A DNA stretch of 64,000 bases from Myxococcales bacterium (GTDB lineage Bacteria; Myxococcota_A; Polyangia; Polyangiales; Polyangiaceae). The notes below the pieces were generated by a model that was not told the DNA's origin, ran no database searches, and saw only the letters and a program-made list of their open reading frames with translations. Numbering within the stretch: position 1 is the first letter of the stretch; every line of letters starts with the position of its first letter. Where the stretch lies: positions 1,378,536 through 1,442,535 of the forward strand of contig JADJCA010000001.1 of NCBI GenBank assembly GCA_016703425.1, written 5' to 3'. Shown in pieces: positions 55,365 through 64,000 of this stretch. The position numbers and the translations under genes were made by a program.

Positions 55365-56942
55365 ATGTTTGGCGCGCCCGATGTTGCCTGCGCGACGGTC
55401 ACCGAGACCCCGCGCGCCGTCTCCGGCCCTGGCCCTGGCCCTGGCCCCGGCCCCGGACCGTTCCCTCGCCCGAGCCTCGAAGGCCTCGCGGCCCATCGCT
55501 TCGGGCTCACGCGCTTTCGGCCCGGCCAGCGCGAGCTGCTCGAGGCCGTCCTCGCGGGACAAGACGCGCTCGGCGTCCTCCCGACGGGCGGCGGCAAGTC
55601 CCTCGTCTACCAGCTCGCTGCCCTCTTCTTCGAGCAGCCCGTCGTGGTGGTCTCGCCGCTCCTGGCGCTGATGAAAGATCAGGTCGAGCACTTGGCCCGC
55701 GCGCACGTGCGCGCCGTGCAGCTCGACTCCACGCTCAGCGCCCAAGACGAACGCAGCGCGAGGGCGCGCATTCGGCGCGGAGAGCACGATCTCGTCTACG
55801 TCACCCCCGAACGCCTAGCGACGCGCGCGTGCCTCGCCGAGCTCCGCGAAGCGGGCGTCTCGCTCTTGGCCATCGACGAAGCGCACTGCGTCACCTCGTG
55901 GGGTCACGACTTCCGCCCCGCGTACCTGCGCATCGCAGAGGCCGCGGCGGCCCTTGGCCGACCGCCCATCGTCGCCTTGACGGCCACGGCCACGCCCGAG
56001 ACGTGCCGCGACATCGAGCGCGAGCTAGGCCTGCGCGCGCCGCGCATCGTGCGCACCAGCATGATGCGCCCGAACCTCCACTTCGAGGTTTCACGTACGG
56101 TGAACGACGCCGCCAAGCGGTCCGCGCTCTTGCGCGTCTTGGCGCAAGTGCGAGGCGTCGTGCTCGTGTACACGGCGACGGTAAAAACGGCCGACGCGCT
56201 CTTCGCGTGGCTCGGCGCGCTGCGCGAGCCCGTCGCGCGTTACCACGCGAAGATGGCGCCGACCGAGCGCGAAGCGAGCCGCGCGCGCTTCATGAGCGGT
56301 GCGGTGCGCGTCATGGTCGCGACGAAGGCCTTCGGCATGGGCATCGACAAGCCCGACATCCGAGCCGTCGTGCACTACGAAGCGCCGGACTCGCTCGAGA
56401 GTTACGTGCAAGAAGCCGGACGCGCAGGACGCGACGGAGAAGAGGCGCGCGCGGTGCTGCTGTACCGGCACGAGGACAGAAGAGTGCAGCAGTTCTTTGC
56501 GGCGAAGAAGTACGCGAGCGCGAAGGAGGTGCAGAAGGTGTGTGAGCAGGAGGCAGAGGAGAAGGGAGAGGCAGATGGAGGAGCGGGAGAAGAGAGAGAA
56601 GAGGGAGAACGGGGAGAGGGAGAGAGCGTCCACGGGCACGGGCACGTTCACGTTTACGGGGAGAGGGGGGAAGAGGGGCCGGATTGGCGGGAGCGCTTGA
56701 GGGGGGTGGCTGAGGCGACCGGGATCAGCGAGCGGAGGGTTGGCGTGGTGCTCGCGCACGCGGACTGCGTGAGGAGGGAGCGCCAAGGCGAGAGGCTTGA
56801 CGCGAAGGCCTTGGCCGCTGCCATCGAGGCCAGGTTTGTCGTCTGTCGCGCGCGCGACCGCGCGAGGCTCGATGCCATGGCTCACTACGCCGAGTGCGTC
56901 AGCGGACGGGAGAGGCGGATGGCCGCGTATTTTGGGGAGTGA
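55365..56942 (+). CDS. RecQ-like ATP-dependent DNA helicase
   Basis: 525 residues. A leader with a GPGPGP run (GGCCCT DNA repeat) precedes the superfamily 2 motor: RFRPGQRELLEAVLAGQDAL (motif 0), PTGGGKSLVYQL (I), YVTPERLA, LLAIDEAHCVTSWGHDFRPA (II with the RecQ aromatic loop), ALTATATP (III), VARYHAKMAPTERE, VMVATKAFGMGIDKPDIRAV (V) and YVQEAGRAGRDGE (VI). The zinc-binding and winged-helix domains of classical RecQ are not seen; instead an acidic/His-rich linker (about 400-440) leads to a short helical C-terminus. It is therefore a RecQ-like enzyme with a divergent tail, co-transcribed with the SNase gene. Confidence 0.88.
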   Translation: MFGAPDVACATVTETPRAVSGPGPGPGPGPGPFPRPSLEGLAAHRFGLTRFRPGQRELLEAVLAGQDALGVLPTGGGKSLVYQLAALFFEQPVVVVSPLLALMKDQVEHLARAHVRAVQLDSTLSAQDERSARARIRRGEHDLVYVTPERLATRACLAELREAGVSLLAIDEAHCVTSWGHDFRPAYLRIAEAAAALGRPPIVALTATATPETCRDIERELGLRAPRIVRTSMMRPNLHFEVSRTVNDAAKRSALLRVLAQVRGVVLVYTATVKTADALFAWLGALREPVARYHAKMAPTEREASRARFMSGAVRVMVATKAFGMGIDKPDIRAVVHYEAPDSLESYVQEAGRAGRDGEEARAVLLYRHEDRRVQQFFAAKKYASAKEVQKVCEQEAEEKGEADGGAGEEREEGERGEGESVHGHGHVHVYGERGEEGPDWRERLRGVAEATGISERRVGVVLAHADCVRRERQGERLDAKALAAAIEARFVVCRARDRARLDAMAHYAECVSGRERRMAAYFGE

Positions 56943-57249
56943 GGGGGGCGCTGGATGCTTGACGAAAGGCTCGGCCTGACCCACCCCCGCGAGAGCGCCG
57001 ACGCGCTCTCCGTCGTCGCCCGCGAGGTCCCCGCGGCCACTTCGCTCGCGTCCTTTGAGTCTGGTGTCCGCCACCTGTGTGGCGTATGAACTCGGCGAGC
57101 AGAGACAAACAAAGAGCGCAACGACGCCCAACGCTCGGCCTTTCGTGGACTTGGGCGGGGCCTTCGCCGTCGGGTCACCAGCGCATGAGCGAGCGCCGTC
57201 CAGCACAGGAAGAACACCAGGCGCGCGTCGGCGCGAGCTGGGTGGCGTC
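56943..57249. other. Intergenic stretch without a recognisable gene
   Basis: 307 bases between the helicase gene and the YhcG-type nuclease gene. It is open in the nuclease frame back to 57055 but the codons there look non-native. No repeat or palindrome was noticed; a promoter for the downstream operon is expected here. Confidence 0.4.
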
Positions 57250-58486
57250 GTGAAGAAGCCGCCTCGCAAGAAGGCCGTCGCGGCGACGAAGCCAGCGAGC
57301 GCGAGCCACGAGGACGCGCTCTTCGCTCGCGTCGTCGACATCATCGAGGCGGCGCGCGGCCGGGGGGGGGGGGGGCCAGGGATGGTGCAGGCGTACTGGC
57401 TGATCGGGCGCGAGATCGTCGAGGTCGAGCAGCACGGCGAGAAGCGCGCTGGCTACGGCGCGCGCGTGATCGAGGGGCTCGCAAAGCGCCTGGCAGGGCG
57501 AGTCGGCAAGGGCTTCAGCGTCCCGAACCTCCGCAACATGCGGCAGTTCTACCTCACGTACCCCGAGGGGTCGGCGCTGCCCGGGGCGCTTGGCGGCGCC
57601 GCGAGTCGCCCCGAGAAACGCTCGGCGCTGCCTAGCGGATCAGCGTCATCGAAGATTCGCTCGGCAGTGCCTAGCGAATCGCGCCGAGGCCTTCGTACAG
57701 CGGCGCTGGCCGAAACGGCCGGCGTGCCCGCGCCCTTTCCGCCGTACCTCGGGTGGACGCACTACCTGCTCCTCATGCGGGTCGCGAACCCGACGGCGCG
57801 CGCGTTCTACGAGATCGAGGCCGCGCGCGAGAGCTGGGCGAGCCGCGAGCTGGAGCGGCAGATCGCGTCGCTCCTGTTCGAGCGGCTCGCGAAGAGCCGC
57901 GACAAGGAGAAGGTCCTCGCGCTCGCTCGGCGCGGACACGAAGTCGGGGTGCCCGGTGACGTGCTGAAGGATCCCTTCGTGCTCGAGTTCCTCGGGCTCG
58001 ATGAGCGGTCTCACTGGCGGGAGCGCGATCTCGAGCAGGCCATCATCGATCGCATCGAGGGTTTCCTCCTCGAGCTGGGCAAGGGCTTCTGCTTCGTCGC
58101 GCGGCAGAAGCGCGTGACGCTCGAGGGCGACCACTTCTACGTCGACCTCGTCTTCTACAACCGCCTGCTCCGCTGCTTCGTGCTCGTCGATCTCAAGCTC
58201 GGCAAGCTCACGCACCAGGACCTCGGGCAGATGCAGATGTACGTGAACTTCTTCGACCGCTTCCAGCGCGCGGAGCACGAGGCGAAGACGATCGGCATCG
58301 TCCTCTGCTCCGAGAAGAACGACGCGATGGCGAAGATCACCCTGCCCGAGAACAACGAGCAGATCCTCGCCGCGCGCTACCAGATGTACCTGCCCACGGA
58401 GGAGGAGCTGCGCGCCGAGCTGGCCCGCGAGCGCGAGGCCGCGGAGCGCGCGCTGCGGCTCGCGGCGGACGTGAAGGTTCCGGGCG

Positions 58487-58494
<8 letters not shown>
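57250..58494 (+). CDS. YhcG-type (DUF1016) PD-(D/E)XK nuclease
   Basis: 414 residues from the GTG at 57250. N-terminal DUF1016_N: QAYWLIGREIVEVEQHGEKR and FSVPNLRNMRQFYLTYP. The C-terminal nuclease domain has LEFLGLDERSHWRERDLEQA, FCFVARQKRVTLEGDHFYVD and LVFYNRLLRCFVLVDLKLGK, giving the D and D-x-K catalytic residues, then YVNFFDR. The family (YhcG/RpnC) has been linked to restriction and recombination-promoting nucleases. A run of 14 G at about 57362-57375 sits in the N-terminal part (residues about 37-41) where relatives have a normal helix, so some bases there may be artefactual. First gene of a three-gene overlapping operon. Confidence 0.88.
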
Positions 58495-59473
<979 letters not shown>

Positions 59474-59477
<4 letters not shown>

Positions 59478-60606
59478 CGCGCCCGCGCGCTCGACGCCTT
59501 CCGTCCACCCTCTCGGAGGAAGAAGTCCGCCTCCTCACGCGGCCGACCGAGCTGCCGGGGCAGCCCTGGCGGTACACCATCACGCCCAACCTCGTCGACA
59601 GCCTGGTCCGCATTGCGGACGCCGCGGGCCAGGTGATCGCGGCCCCGCTCTCGTTCTACCGGCGCAAGGAGCTGGAGGCGCGGGCCAAGCGGATGCGCAT
59701 CCTCTGGGTCGTCGGTGGCAGCTATCGGAGCGTGAAGCCCGAAGAGGTCGATGCCGTGCTCGGCGGCGCGCGCCTCGGCGACAAGCGCGAGCCGATCGCC
59801 GAGGCGATCCGTCGCGCGGCGATCGTCGAGGAGGCGCTCGCCCACTATTCGACTGCACGCGCCAGCTCCGACAACCGCCTCACGCCGGAGCTGGCGATGG
59901 CCTACGAACGCGCTAGCCAGCCCATGTCGACTCTGCGCGCTGGCCGATGGATGGCGTACTCGACCCGCGAGCGCGGCAAGCTCTTCGACCTGCACAAAGA
60001 CGCGAGCGCGGTTCCCAGCGCCGTGAGGGCGATGTTCGACTGGACGAACCAGGACCCGCTCGTGTCCGGGTCGGCGGTCCTGCGGGCAGCAACTCTCTAC
60101 TGGGGGTTGAAGCTGCTCTATCGGCTGGCGTTCCGTCAACGTCGTCCTGCACCACGAGCTACGCGCCGGGCGCGTCGACGCCAACAGGCTCCTGATGCTG
60201 ACCGACGCGACGGTGGCGCAGCACGAGCTCGACACGGCGCGGATCAATCTGCTCCGAGACCGTCGAAGGCGACCTCACGAAGTACTTCGAGCTGTTCACC
60301 TCGGCGCTGCTGCGCGTCCTCTGGGAGCGACTCGAGGCACTGGGCCGCGTGCGCGACAGCGAGGAGCACCTGCCCTGGAAGATCGTCGCGCCGCCGGATG
60401 CGCTCGACGCGCGCCTGTACGAGGTGGTCGAGCGCCTCGGGCAGGCCGGCAGCGCGGCGATCGTCGCGGGTCTTGGGAAGGAGGCGCCCCCTCTGCGCAC
60501 GGTGCAGCGGCGGCTCCAGAAGCTGGTCAGCGACGGGGTGCTCGCCAAGCGCGGGGCGAGGAAGAACGCGGTCTACACGCTGGCCGGGCGGGATGGGAGC
60601 GGGTGA
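59474..60606 (+). CDS. Unknown protein with C-terminal winged-helix-like domain (two frameshifts)
   Basis: About 377 residues after repair, from a GTG overlapping the upstream stop. Frame 1 gives LSEEEVRLLTRPTELPGQPW, MRILWVVGGSYRSVKPEEVD and MFDWTNQDPLVSGSAVLRAA. Near 60132-60138 it shifts to VNVVLHHELRAGRVDANRLL, and near 60255-60260 to TVEGDLTKYFELFTSALLRV. The end (YEVVERLGQAGSAAIVAGLG, PPLRTVQRRLQKLVSDGVLA) resembles a winged helix-turn-helix with a recognition helix, plus KNAVYTL. Family not recognised. Third gene of the YhcG operon; perhaps its regulator or specificity subunit (inference). Confidence 0.6.
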
Positions 60607-60871
60607 TCGGCGGGACGGTTCGAGCGCAGAGAAGCCGTCCCGCGGTGGCGCGCAGAGAGCGAGCATTCGGAGCCGTACGCCAACTATCCGCCACGACTGG
60701 CGGATGCGCGAACGCTGTCCAGAACGCGCAAGTGGCCGAGTTCCGGGAAGGAAAGGCAAGCGAAAGCCTACCTGACGGCCTAGGGGTCAGCTTTGAGCGC
60801 GGGTACGGCAATCAGCTCTTCGTCCGGCTCGTGGCAGGCCGGAGGCTAAGCCTGGGCCAGAAGCCCCTCCG

Positions 60872-61729
60872 TCACCCTTCGGCGAAGACCTCGGCGACGG
60901 TCGCCACCGTTGCCGCCTTGCGAATCCAGCGCGTGAGCGTCGCGTCGTCGGTGCACGCGGCGATCGTCTCGCGCTCCGCCTCGGAAACGGCAAGGCCGCG
61001 AGCATCGAGGAACGCGAGGAGGTCCGCGACGCGCGCGGTGCGGGCGCCCTCCGCCCGGTGCTTCTTGGCAAACTCGCTTTTGAACTCGTAGTTTCGGATG
61101 TCCATCAGCTTCTCCAGGGCAGCCTTCGCGGCGGGGCTCAGCGCTTCTTGAATTACTTCGGAATATAGCAGCGCGAAGTCGCTCGCCAACGTGGCCACAG
61201 CCTTGAGTGCGGGCGCCGCGATGCGCTCGGCGTCGGGCTCGTGGGCGTGCGCCAAGACCGAGAGCACCGCAAGCTCGGGCGCGCGCTGCGCCTCCGCCTC
61301 GTCGGTGACATACGGAATCGCGCTGGGGCCTATGACCATTGGCGCAAATGTGAAGTTCGGCCCCAGCTCCACGGGTCTCCGGCACCAGTTCGCCAGCGCC
61401 TCCGTGGGCGTCACGACGAGGACGCAGACGGGGCACTCGAGCCGCGCTCGCAACGTCGACGCGTAGACCGGCCACGAGAAGCGCTTCCTCGGATTCCAAT
61501 CGAGCTGCACCTCCACGATGATGCCCAGCTCGGCCGCCTCCGCCCGCTCCAGCACCACCACGAGATCCGCCCGATACTCCGTGGGCGTGAGCTGCGTGAG
61601 ATCCGCGGAATCCGTCCGCGCGCGCGAGCGAGAAGGTACCGCGACCCCGAGAAGCCGCAGAACCTCCGCCGCCAGCTCAGGCCGCGTCTGGAACAGCGAG
61701 AGCAGCACCTCGTGTTCGAGAGAGACCAT
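60872..61729 (-). CDS. Rpn-like PD-(D/E)XK nuclease family protein, intact
   Basis: 285 residues from the ATG at 61729. The N-terminal part opens MVSLEHEVLLSLFQTRPELA. The putative nuclease core is YRADLVVVLERAEAAELGII and VEVQLDWNPRKRFSWPVYAS, with the Asp and the E-x-Q motif of transposase-like Rpn/YhgA nucleases. The C-terminus has MDIRNYEFKSEFAKKHRAEG, LDARGLAVSEAERETIAACT and WIRKAATVATVAEVFAEG. The only complete copy of a family that has at least seven truncated relatives in the window. The leader before the ATG is conserved in the relics. Confidence 0.8.
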   Translation of the reverse strand: MVSLEHEVLLSLFQTRPELAAEVLRLLGVAVPSRSRARTDSADLTQLTPTEYRADLVVVLERAEAAELGIIVEVQLDWNPRKRFSWPVYASTLRARLECPVCVLVVTPTEALANWCRRPVELGPNFTFAPMVIGPSAIPYVTDEAEAQRAPELAVLSVLAHAHEPDAERIAAPALKAVATLASDFALLYSEVIQEALSPAAKAALEKLMDIRNYEFKSEFAKKHRAEGARTARVADLLAFLDARGLAVSEAERETIAACTDDATLTRWIRKAATVATVAEVFAEG

Positions 61730-61867
61730 GCAGGACTCTTCGGCGGCGCTGAGGGAGAAGTTGTGTGGGGGCGCGAAGAGAAGGCCGAAGAAGAAGGAGA
61801 GGCAGGCGGGAGGCTGAGGCTGAGCAAGAGGGCTAAGCAAGAAGGCGAAGGCTGGGCGAGAGGCCAC

Positions 61868-62013
61868 ATGAATGCTGCCCGTGCAAGGTCGGACCGTGCC
61901 GTCCACCGGCTTTGGAGACGCTCGTCTTGCTTCCCCCCTCCTGCCTCCTGCCTCCTGCCCGGCCTCAGCCTCAGCCCCAGACTCGGCCTTCGACTCAGCC
62001 CTTCTTCCGGTCG
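61868..62013. repeat. Dispersed pyrimidine-rich repeat, copy 1
   Basis: Starts GAATGCTGCCCGTGCAAG, continues CGTGCCGTCCACCGGCTT and ends CGACTCAGCCCTTCTTCCGG after a run of CTCCTGCCTCCTGC. The same order of blocks occurs at 63032-63190 and in weaker form at 45960-46080. Confidence 0.7.
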
Positions 62014-62163
62014 CCGTTCGCCGCTTAGACACGTCCAAGTGAGCGGCGAGGAGCGGGAAGCCTCAGCGAATCGTGGCGAAGTGGACGGTCCCGCGCCGTC
62101 GCTTCGGACCGTGAGCATTGAGCCGATTCGCCATGCCGGCGACACTCCCGTCCGGAGGAAGCC

Positions 62164-62925
62164 ATGAGAAGCGTGATGGTGGCGGCGGCTCTTGCGGGCT
62201 GCCTCGGTTGCACGAGTCAGAAGGGCGAACAGGGGCCTGGCGGATTGAACGGCTCGGACGGGGCTCGAGGCGCTCAGGGCACGCGGGGCGAGCCAGGAGC
62301 ACGGGGAGACCGGGGCGAACCAGGCGCGCTCGGTGAGGCCGGCGCGCAAGGCGCCAGCGGCGAAGCCGGTCCGCCCGGTCCAACGGGACCGCAGGGTCCG
62401 CAGGGTGACGCCGGAGCGCAGGGACCACCGGGCGAAGCGGGCGCCCCGGCGATGCGCGGGCCCAGCGTCGTCTGGAGAGATGCGAACGGCACTGCCTTGC
62501 CGGCTACCGGCATTCACTTGGAGTTCGGCAATAGCCTCTCGACGTGGTTCTTCGATGGCAACGGCGTTGTCTGGACGTTGCGGGCGGCAGGGAAGCTCGT
62601 GTCTCCCGTTCATGAGGGGATTACGGGGACCTTCGAGGGCTACGAGTCCGCCGACTGCACCGGCACCGCGTACCTGGGCTGGGGCAAGGACCTGCCGCCC
62701 CGCGTCAGTACGAGAGTGCGCGACCAGACAATCATCCGAGCGCGGAAGCCTGCGTCGCCCTCGTCGCTCCGCACGATGTGCTCCGTGATGAAGTCGAGCG
62801 GTTGTTCAACGGAGCCGTGCGCGCTGCAGTGGGTCATTGACCTGGCCGACACCATCGTCGTCTCGCCACCCGATCTTTCCGGCTACCCAGAGCCGCTCTA
62901 CCCGGAGCTCGTGCCCGGCGGGTAA
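62164..62925 (+). CDS. Collagen-like triple-helix lipoprotein
   Basis: 253 residues. Signal peptide MRSVMVAAALAGCLGC (lipobox LGC, Cys at 16). Residues about 20-95 are an uninterrupted Gly-X-Y repeat (GEQGPGGLNGSDGARGAQG, GPPGPTGPQGPQGDAGAQG) of about 25 triplets. The C-terminal domain is beta-rich with four cysteines (SADCTGTAYLGWG, RTMCSVMKSSGCSTEPCALQ) and may act as a trimerisation or binding head. Probably a surface stalk protein. Stands alone. Confidence 0.88.
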   Translation: MRSVMVAAALAGCLGCTSQKGEQGPGGLNGSDGARGAQGTRGEPGARGDRGEPGALGEAGAQGASGEAGPPGPTGPQGPQGDAGAQGPPGEAGAPAMRGPSVVWRDANGTALPATGIHLEFGNSLSTWFFDGNGVVWTLRAAGKLVSPVHEGITGTFEGYESADCTGTAYLGWGKDLPPRVSTRVRDQTIIRARKPASPSSLRTMCSVMKSSGCSTEPCALQWVIDLADTIVVSPPDLSGYPEPLYPELVPGG

Positions 62926-63031
62926 GCACCCGGGAGGCTCGCCGCTTCGGCCGCCAATGAGGCCGGACATCTCCGCGTGTGCGGCGGGGAGATGACGCGC
63001 GATTCCTCGGAGGTGAGAGGGGGCGAACCCA

Positions 63032-63190
63032 CTGAATGCTGCGCGCCCAAGTTCGGGCCGTGCCGTTTCACCGGCTTCGGAGGTCGGCCGACAGCCTTCC
63101 TTCTCCCTTCCGCCCTCCTGCTTCTTGCCTCCCCCTTCCCGCCCAGCCTCAGCCCCAGACTCGAACTTCGACTCAGCCCTTCTTCCGCTC
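63032..63190. repeat. Dispersed pyrimidine-rich repeat, copy 2
   Basis: Matches 61868-62013: GAATGCTGCGCGCCCAAG, CGTGCCGTTTCACCGGCTT, and CGACTCAGCCCTTCTTCCG. It lies 108 bases upstream of a four-helix-bundle gene. Confidence 0.7.
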
Positions 63191-63297
63191 GGTTTGCTTT
63201 GGTCGGTCCTGCCTGGGCGCGCACGCCCCGCGCCGAGGCCGAGGCGCGTCGCGCACGGACCCGATCGGCCTCGTCACGGCGCCTGCGCTGGTTGGGC

Positions 63298-63699
63298 ATG
63301 ACCGACCAAACCAAACCGCCCCTCTTTCAGTCCGGCCTTCCCCATCATCGGCTCATCGTCTTTCACGCCGCCGTCGAGCTCCTCCGCGAAGTGCGCGGCG
63401 CCAACATCGCAGATGCGAAGCTGCGCGACGAGGCGAGGGGCGCGGGCGACGGCGGGGGTGGCGCGGCGGGGCGCGTGCGCGCGGCCAAAGGCGCGTGCCT
63501 CAACATCGCCGAGGCCGCCGGGCGCGTAAGCCGCGCCGACAAGGCGCGCGTTTTTGGCATCGCACGCGGCGAGGCCACGGAGGCCGTCGCCGCCGTCGAG
63601 ATCGCCGCCCACGCAGGCGACGCCTCGCCAGAGGCCGCCGAGCGCGTCGTCCGCGTCGGCACCGCGGTCGTCGCAATGCTCGGCGGGCTCGCGCGGTAG
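63298..63699 (+). CDS. Four-helix-bundle protein (second copy)
   Basis: 133 residues from the ATG at 63298. LPHHRLIVFHAAVELLREVR, then LRDEARGAGDGGGGAAGRVR with a Gly-rich insert, AKGACLNIAEAAGRVSRADK, VFGIARGEATEAVAAVEIAA and a last helix. Same family as 35733-36068 but with a Gly-rich loop. The relic at 44372-44443 is closer to this copy. No rRNA or reverse transcriptase nearby. Confidence 0.82.
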   Translation: MTDQTKPPLFQSGLPHHRLIVFHAAVELLREVRGANIADAKLRDEARGAGDGGGGAAGRVRAAKGACLNIAEAAGRVSRADKARVFGIARGEATEAVAAVEIAAHAGDASPEAAERVVRVGTAVVAMLGGLAR

Positions 63700-63765
63700 G
63701 CGCGGCGCGCGGTGGCGCGGGCGGGCGTCGCGACGCCTGCCGCGCTGACACACGTGCCGCAGTCG

Positions 63766-64000
63766 CTACAGCAGGAAGCGGTACAGAATGGGCGTCAGAA
63801 CTTCAACGAGCGCCCAGAGCACCAGCAGCCCGGCCCACCAGAGGAGGAGTGGCTTCCCGATCCAGTGAAGCATGCTCGCGGCCACGGTCTCCGCCATGAA
63901 CACAAGCCACGTGCGGAGCGTGAGCGTCGCAGGCGGCGGCGGCAAGTGCGCGAGCCGGGGGTGCTCGCGGAGCGTGCGGTAGAGACGTTCGCGGTCGGGG
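63766..64000 (-). CDS. C-terminal end of a membrane protein, cut by the window edge
   Basis: The last 77 codons of a gene entering from the right: DRERLYRTLREHPRLAHLPP, then TLRTWLVFMAETVAASMLHW, and hydrophobic LLLWWAGLLVLWALVEVLTP ending YRFLL and TAG. At least one clear membrane helix lies at the C-terminus. Family not recognisable from this part. Confidence 0.65.
   Translation of the reverse strand, partial: PDRERLYRTLREHPRLAHLPPPPATLTLRTWLVFMAETVAASMLHWIGKPLLLWWAGLLVLWALVEVLTPILYRFLL

Overview
The window is a GC-rich stretch, almost entirely coding in its first half, and suggests a Myxococcota (delta-proteobacterial, Polyangia-like) chromosome. The clues are a chemosensory operon, the combination of Ser/Thr kinase, FHA and PP2C genes, an FHA-type sigma54 activator, RCC1-like and Cys-rich lipoproteins, many TPR lipoproteins, and an orphan clpS-clpA pair. 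No rRNA, transposase, integrase or CRISPR array was seen. One tRNA (Thr, anticodon CGT) is present.

Layout. 1-5.6 kb (minus strand): a translationally coupled chemosensory operon, REC / REC-CheW / cheR / cheW / cheA-REC / cheB, with cheB running off the left edge. 5.8-22.5 kb: housekeeping and signalling genes, including tRNA-Thr, a DUF3025 protein, a GMC oxidoreductase with a small partner, threonine aldolase, TPR lipoproteins, a double zinc-ribbon/double FHA protein next to a PP2C phosphatase, a membrane Ser/Thr kinase, clpS-clpA and two universal stress proteins. 22.5-28.7 kb (minus strand): a compact five-gene operon joining two NAD salvage enzymes (nicotinate phosphoribosyltransferase and nicotinamidase) to a PP2C phosphatase, a divergent kinase with a zinc ribbon, and a von Willebrand A protein. 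This is the most interesting assembly of known parts in the window. 28.9-35.4 kb: radical SAM protein, M1-type peptidase lipoprotein, membrane protein, glycogen synthase and an RluA-type pseudouridine synthase.

35.4-64 kb is an accessory region. It holds three toxin-antitoxin modules (MqsRA-like, DUF433/DUF5615-like with a broken toxin, DUF4258/zinc-finger-XRE) and a lone XRE regulator; three of these four loci have a palindromic operator just upstream. It also holds two four-helix-bundle genes, intact and broken copies of an Rpn-like (PD-(D/E)XK) nuclease family, Uma2 and DUF1963-type genes, RCC1-repeat lipoproteins, a collagen-like lipoprotein, an SNase/RecQ-like helicase pair, and a three-gene operon headed by a YhcG (DUF1016) nuclease. 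Hexanucleotide, 13-bp and 21-bp tandem repeats and dispersed repeat copies fill the gaps.

Data quality matters here. At least ten genes carry single-base frameshifts whose correction restores family-typical proteins, and in several cases exact ATGA/GTGA start-stop overlaps with the next gene. One gene contains about 270 bases of nearly pure G that are almost certainly artefactual. Frame-broken core genes are therefore annotated as probable real genes with likely sequence errors, while truncated and chimeric fragments in the accessory region are treated as true remnants.
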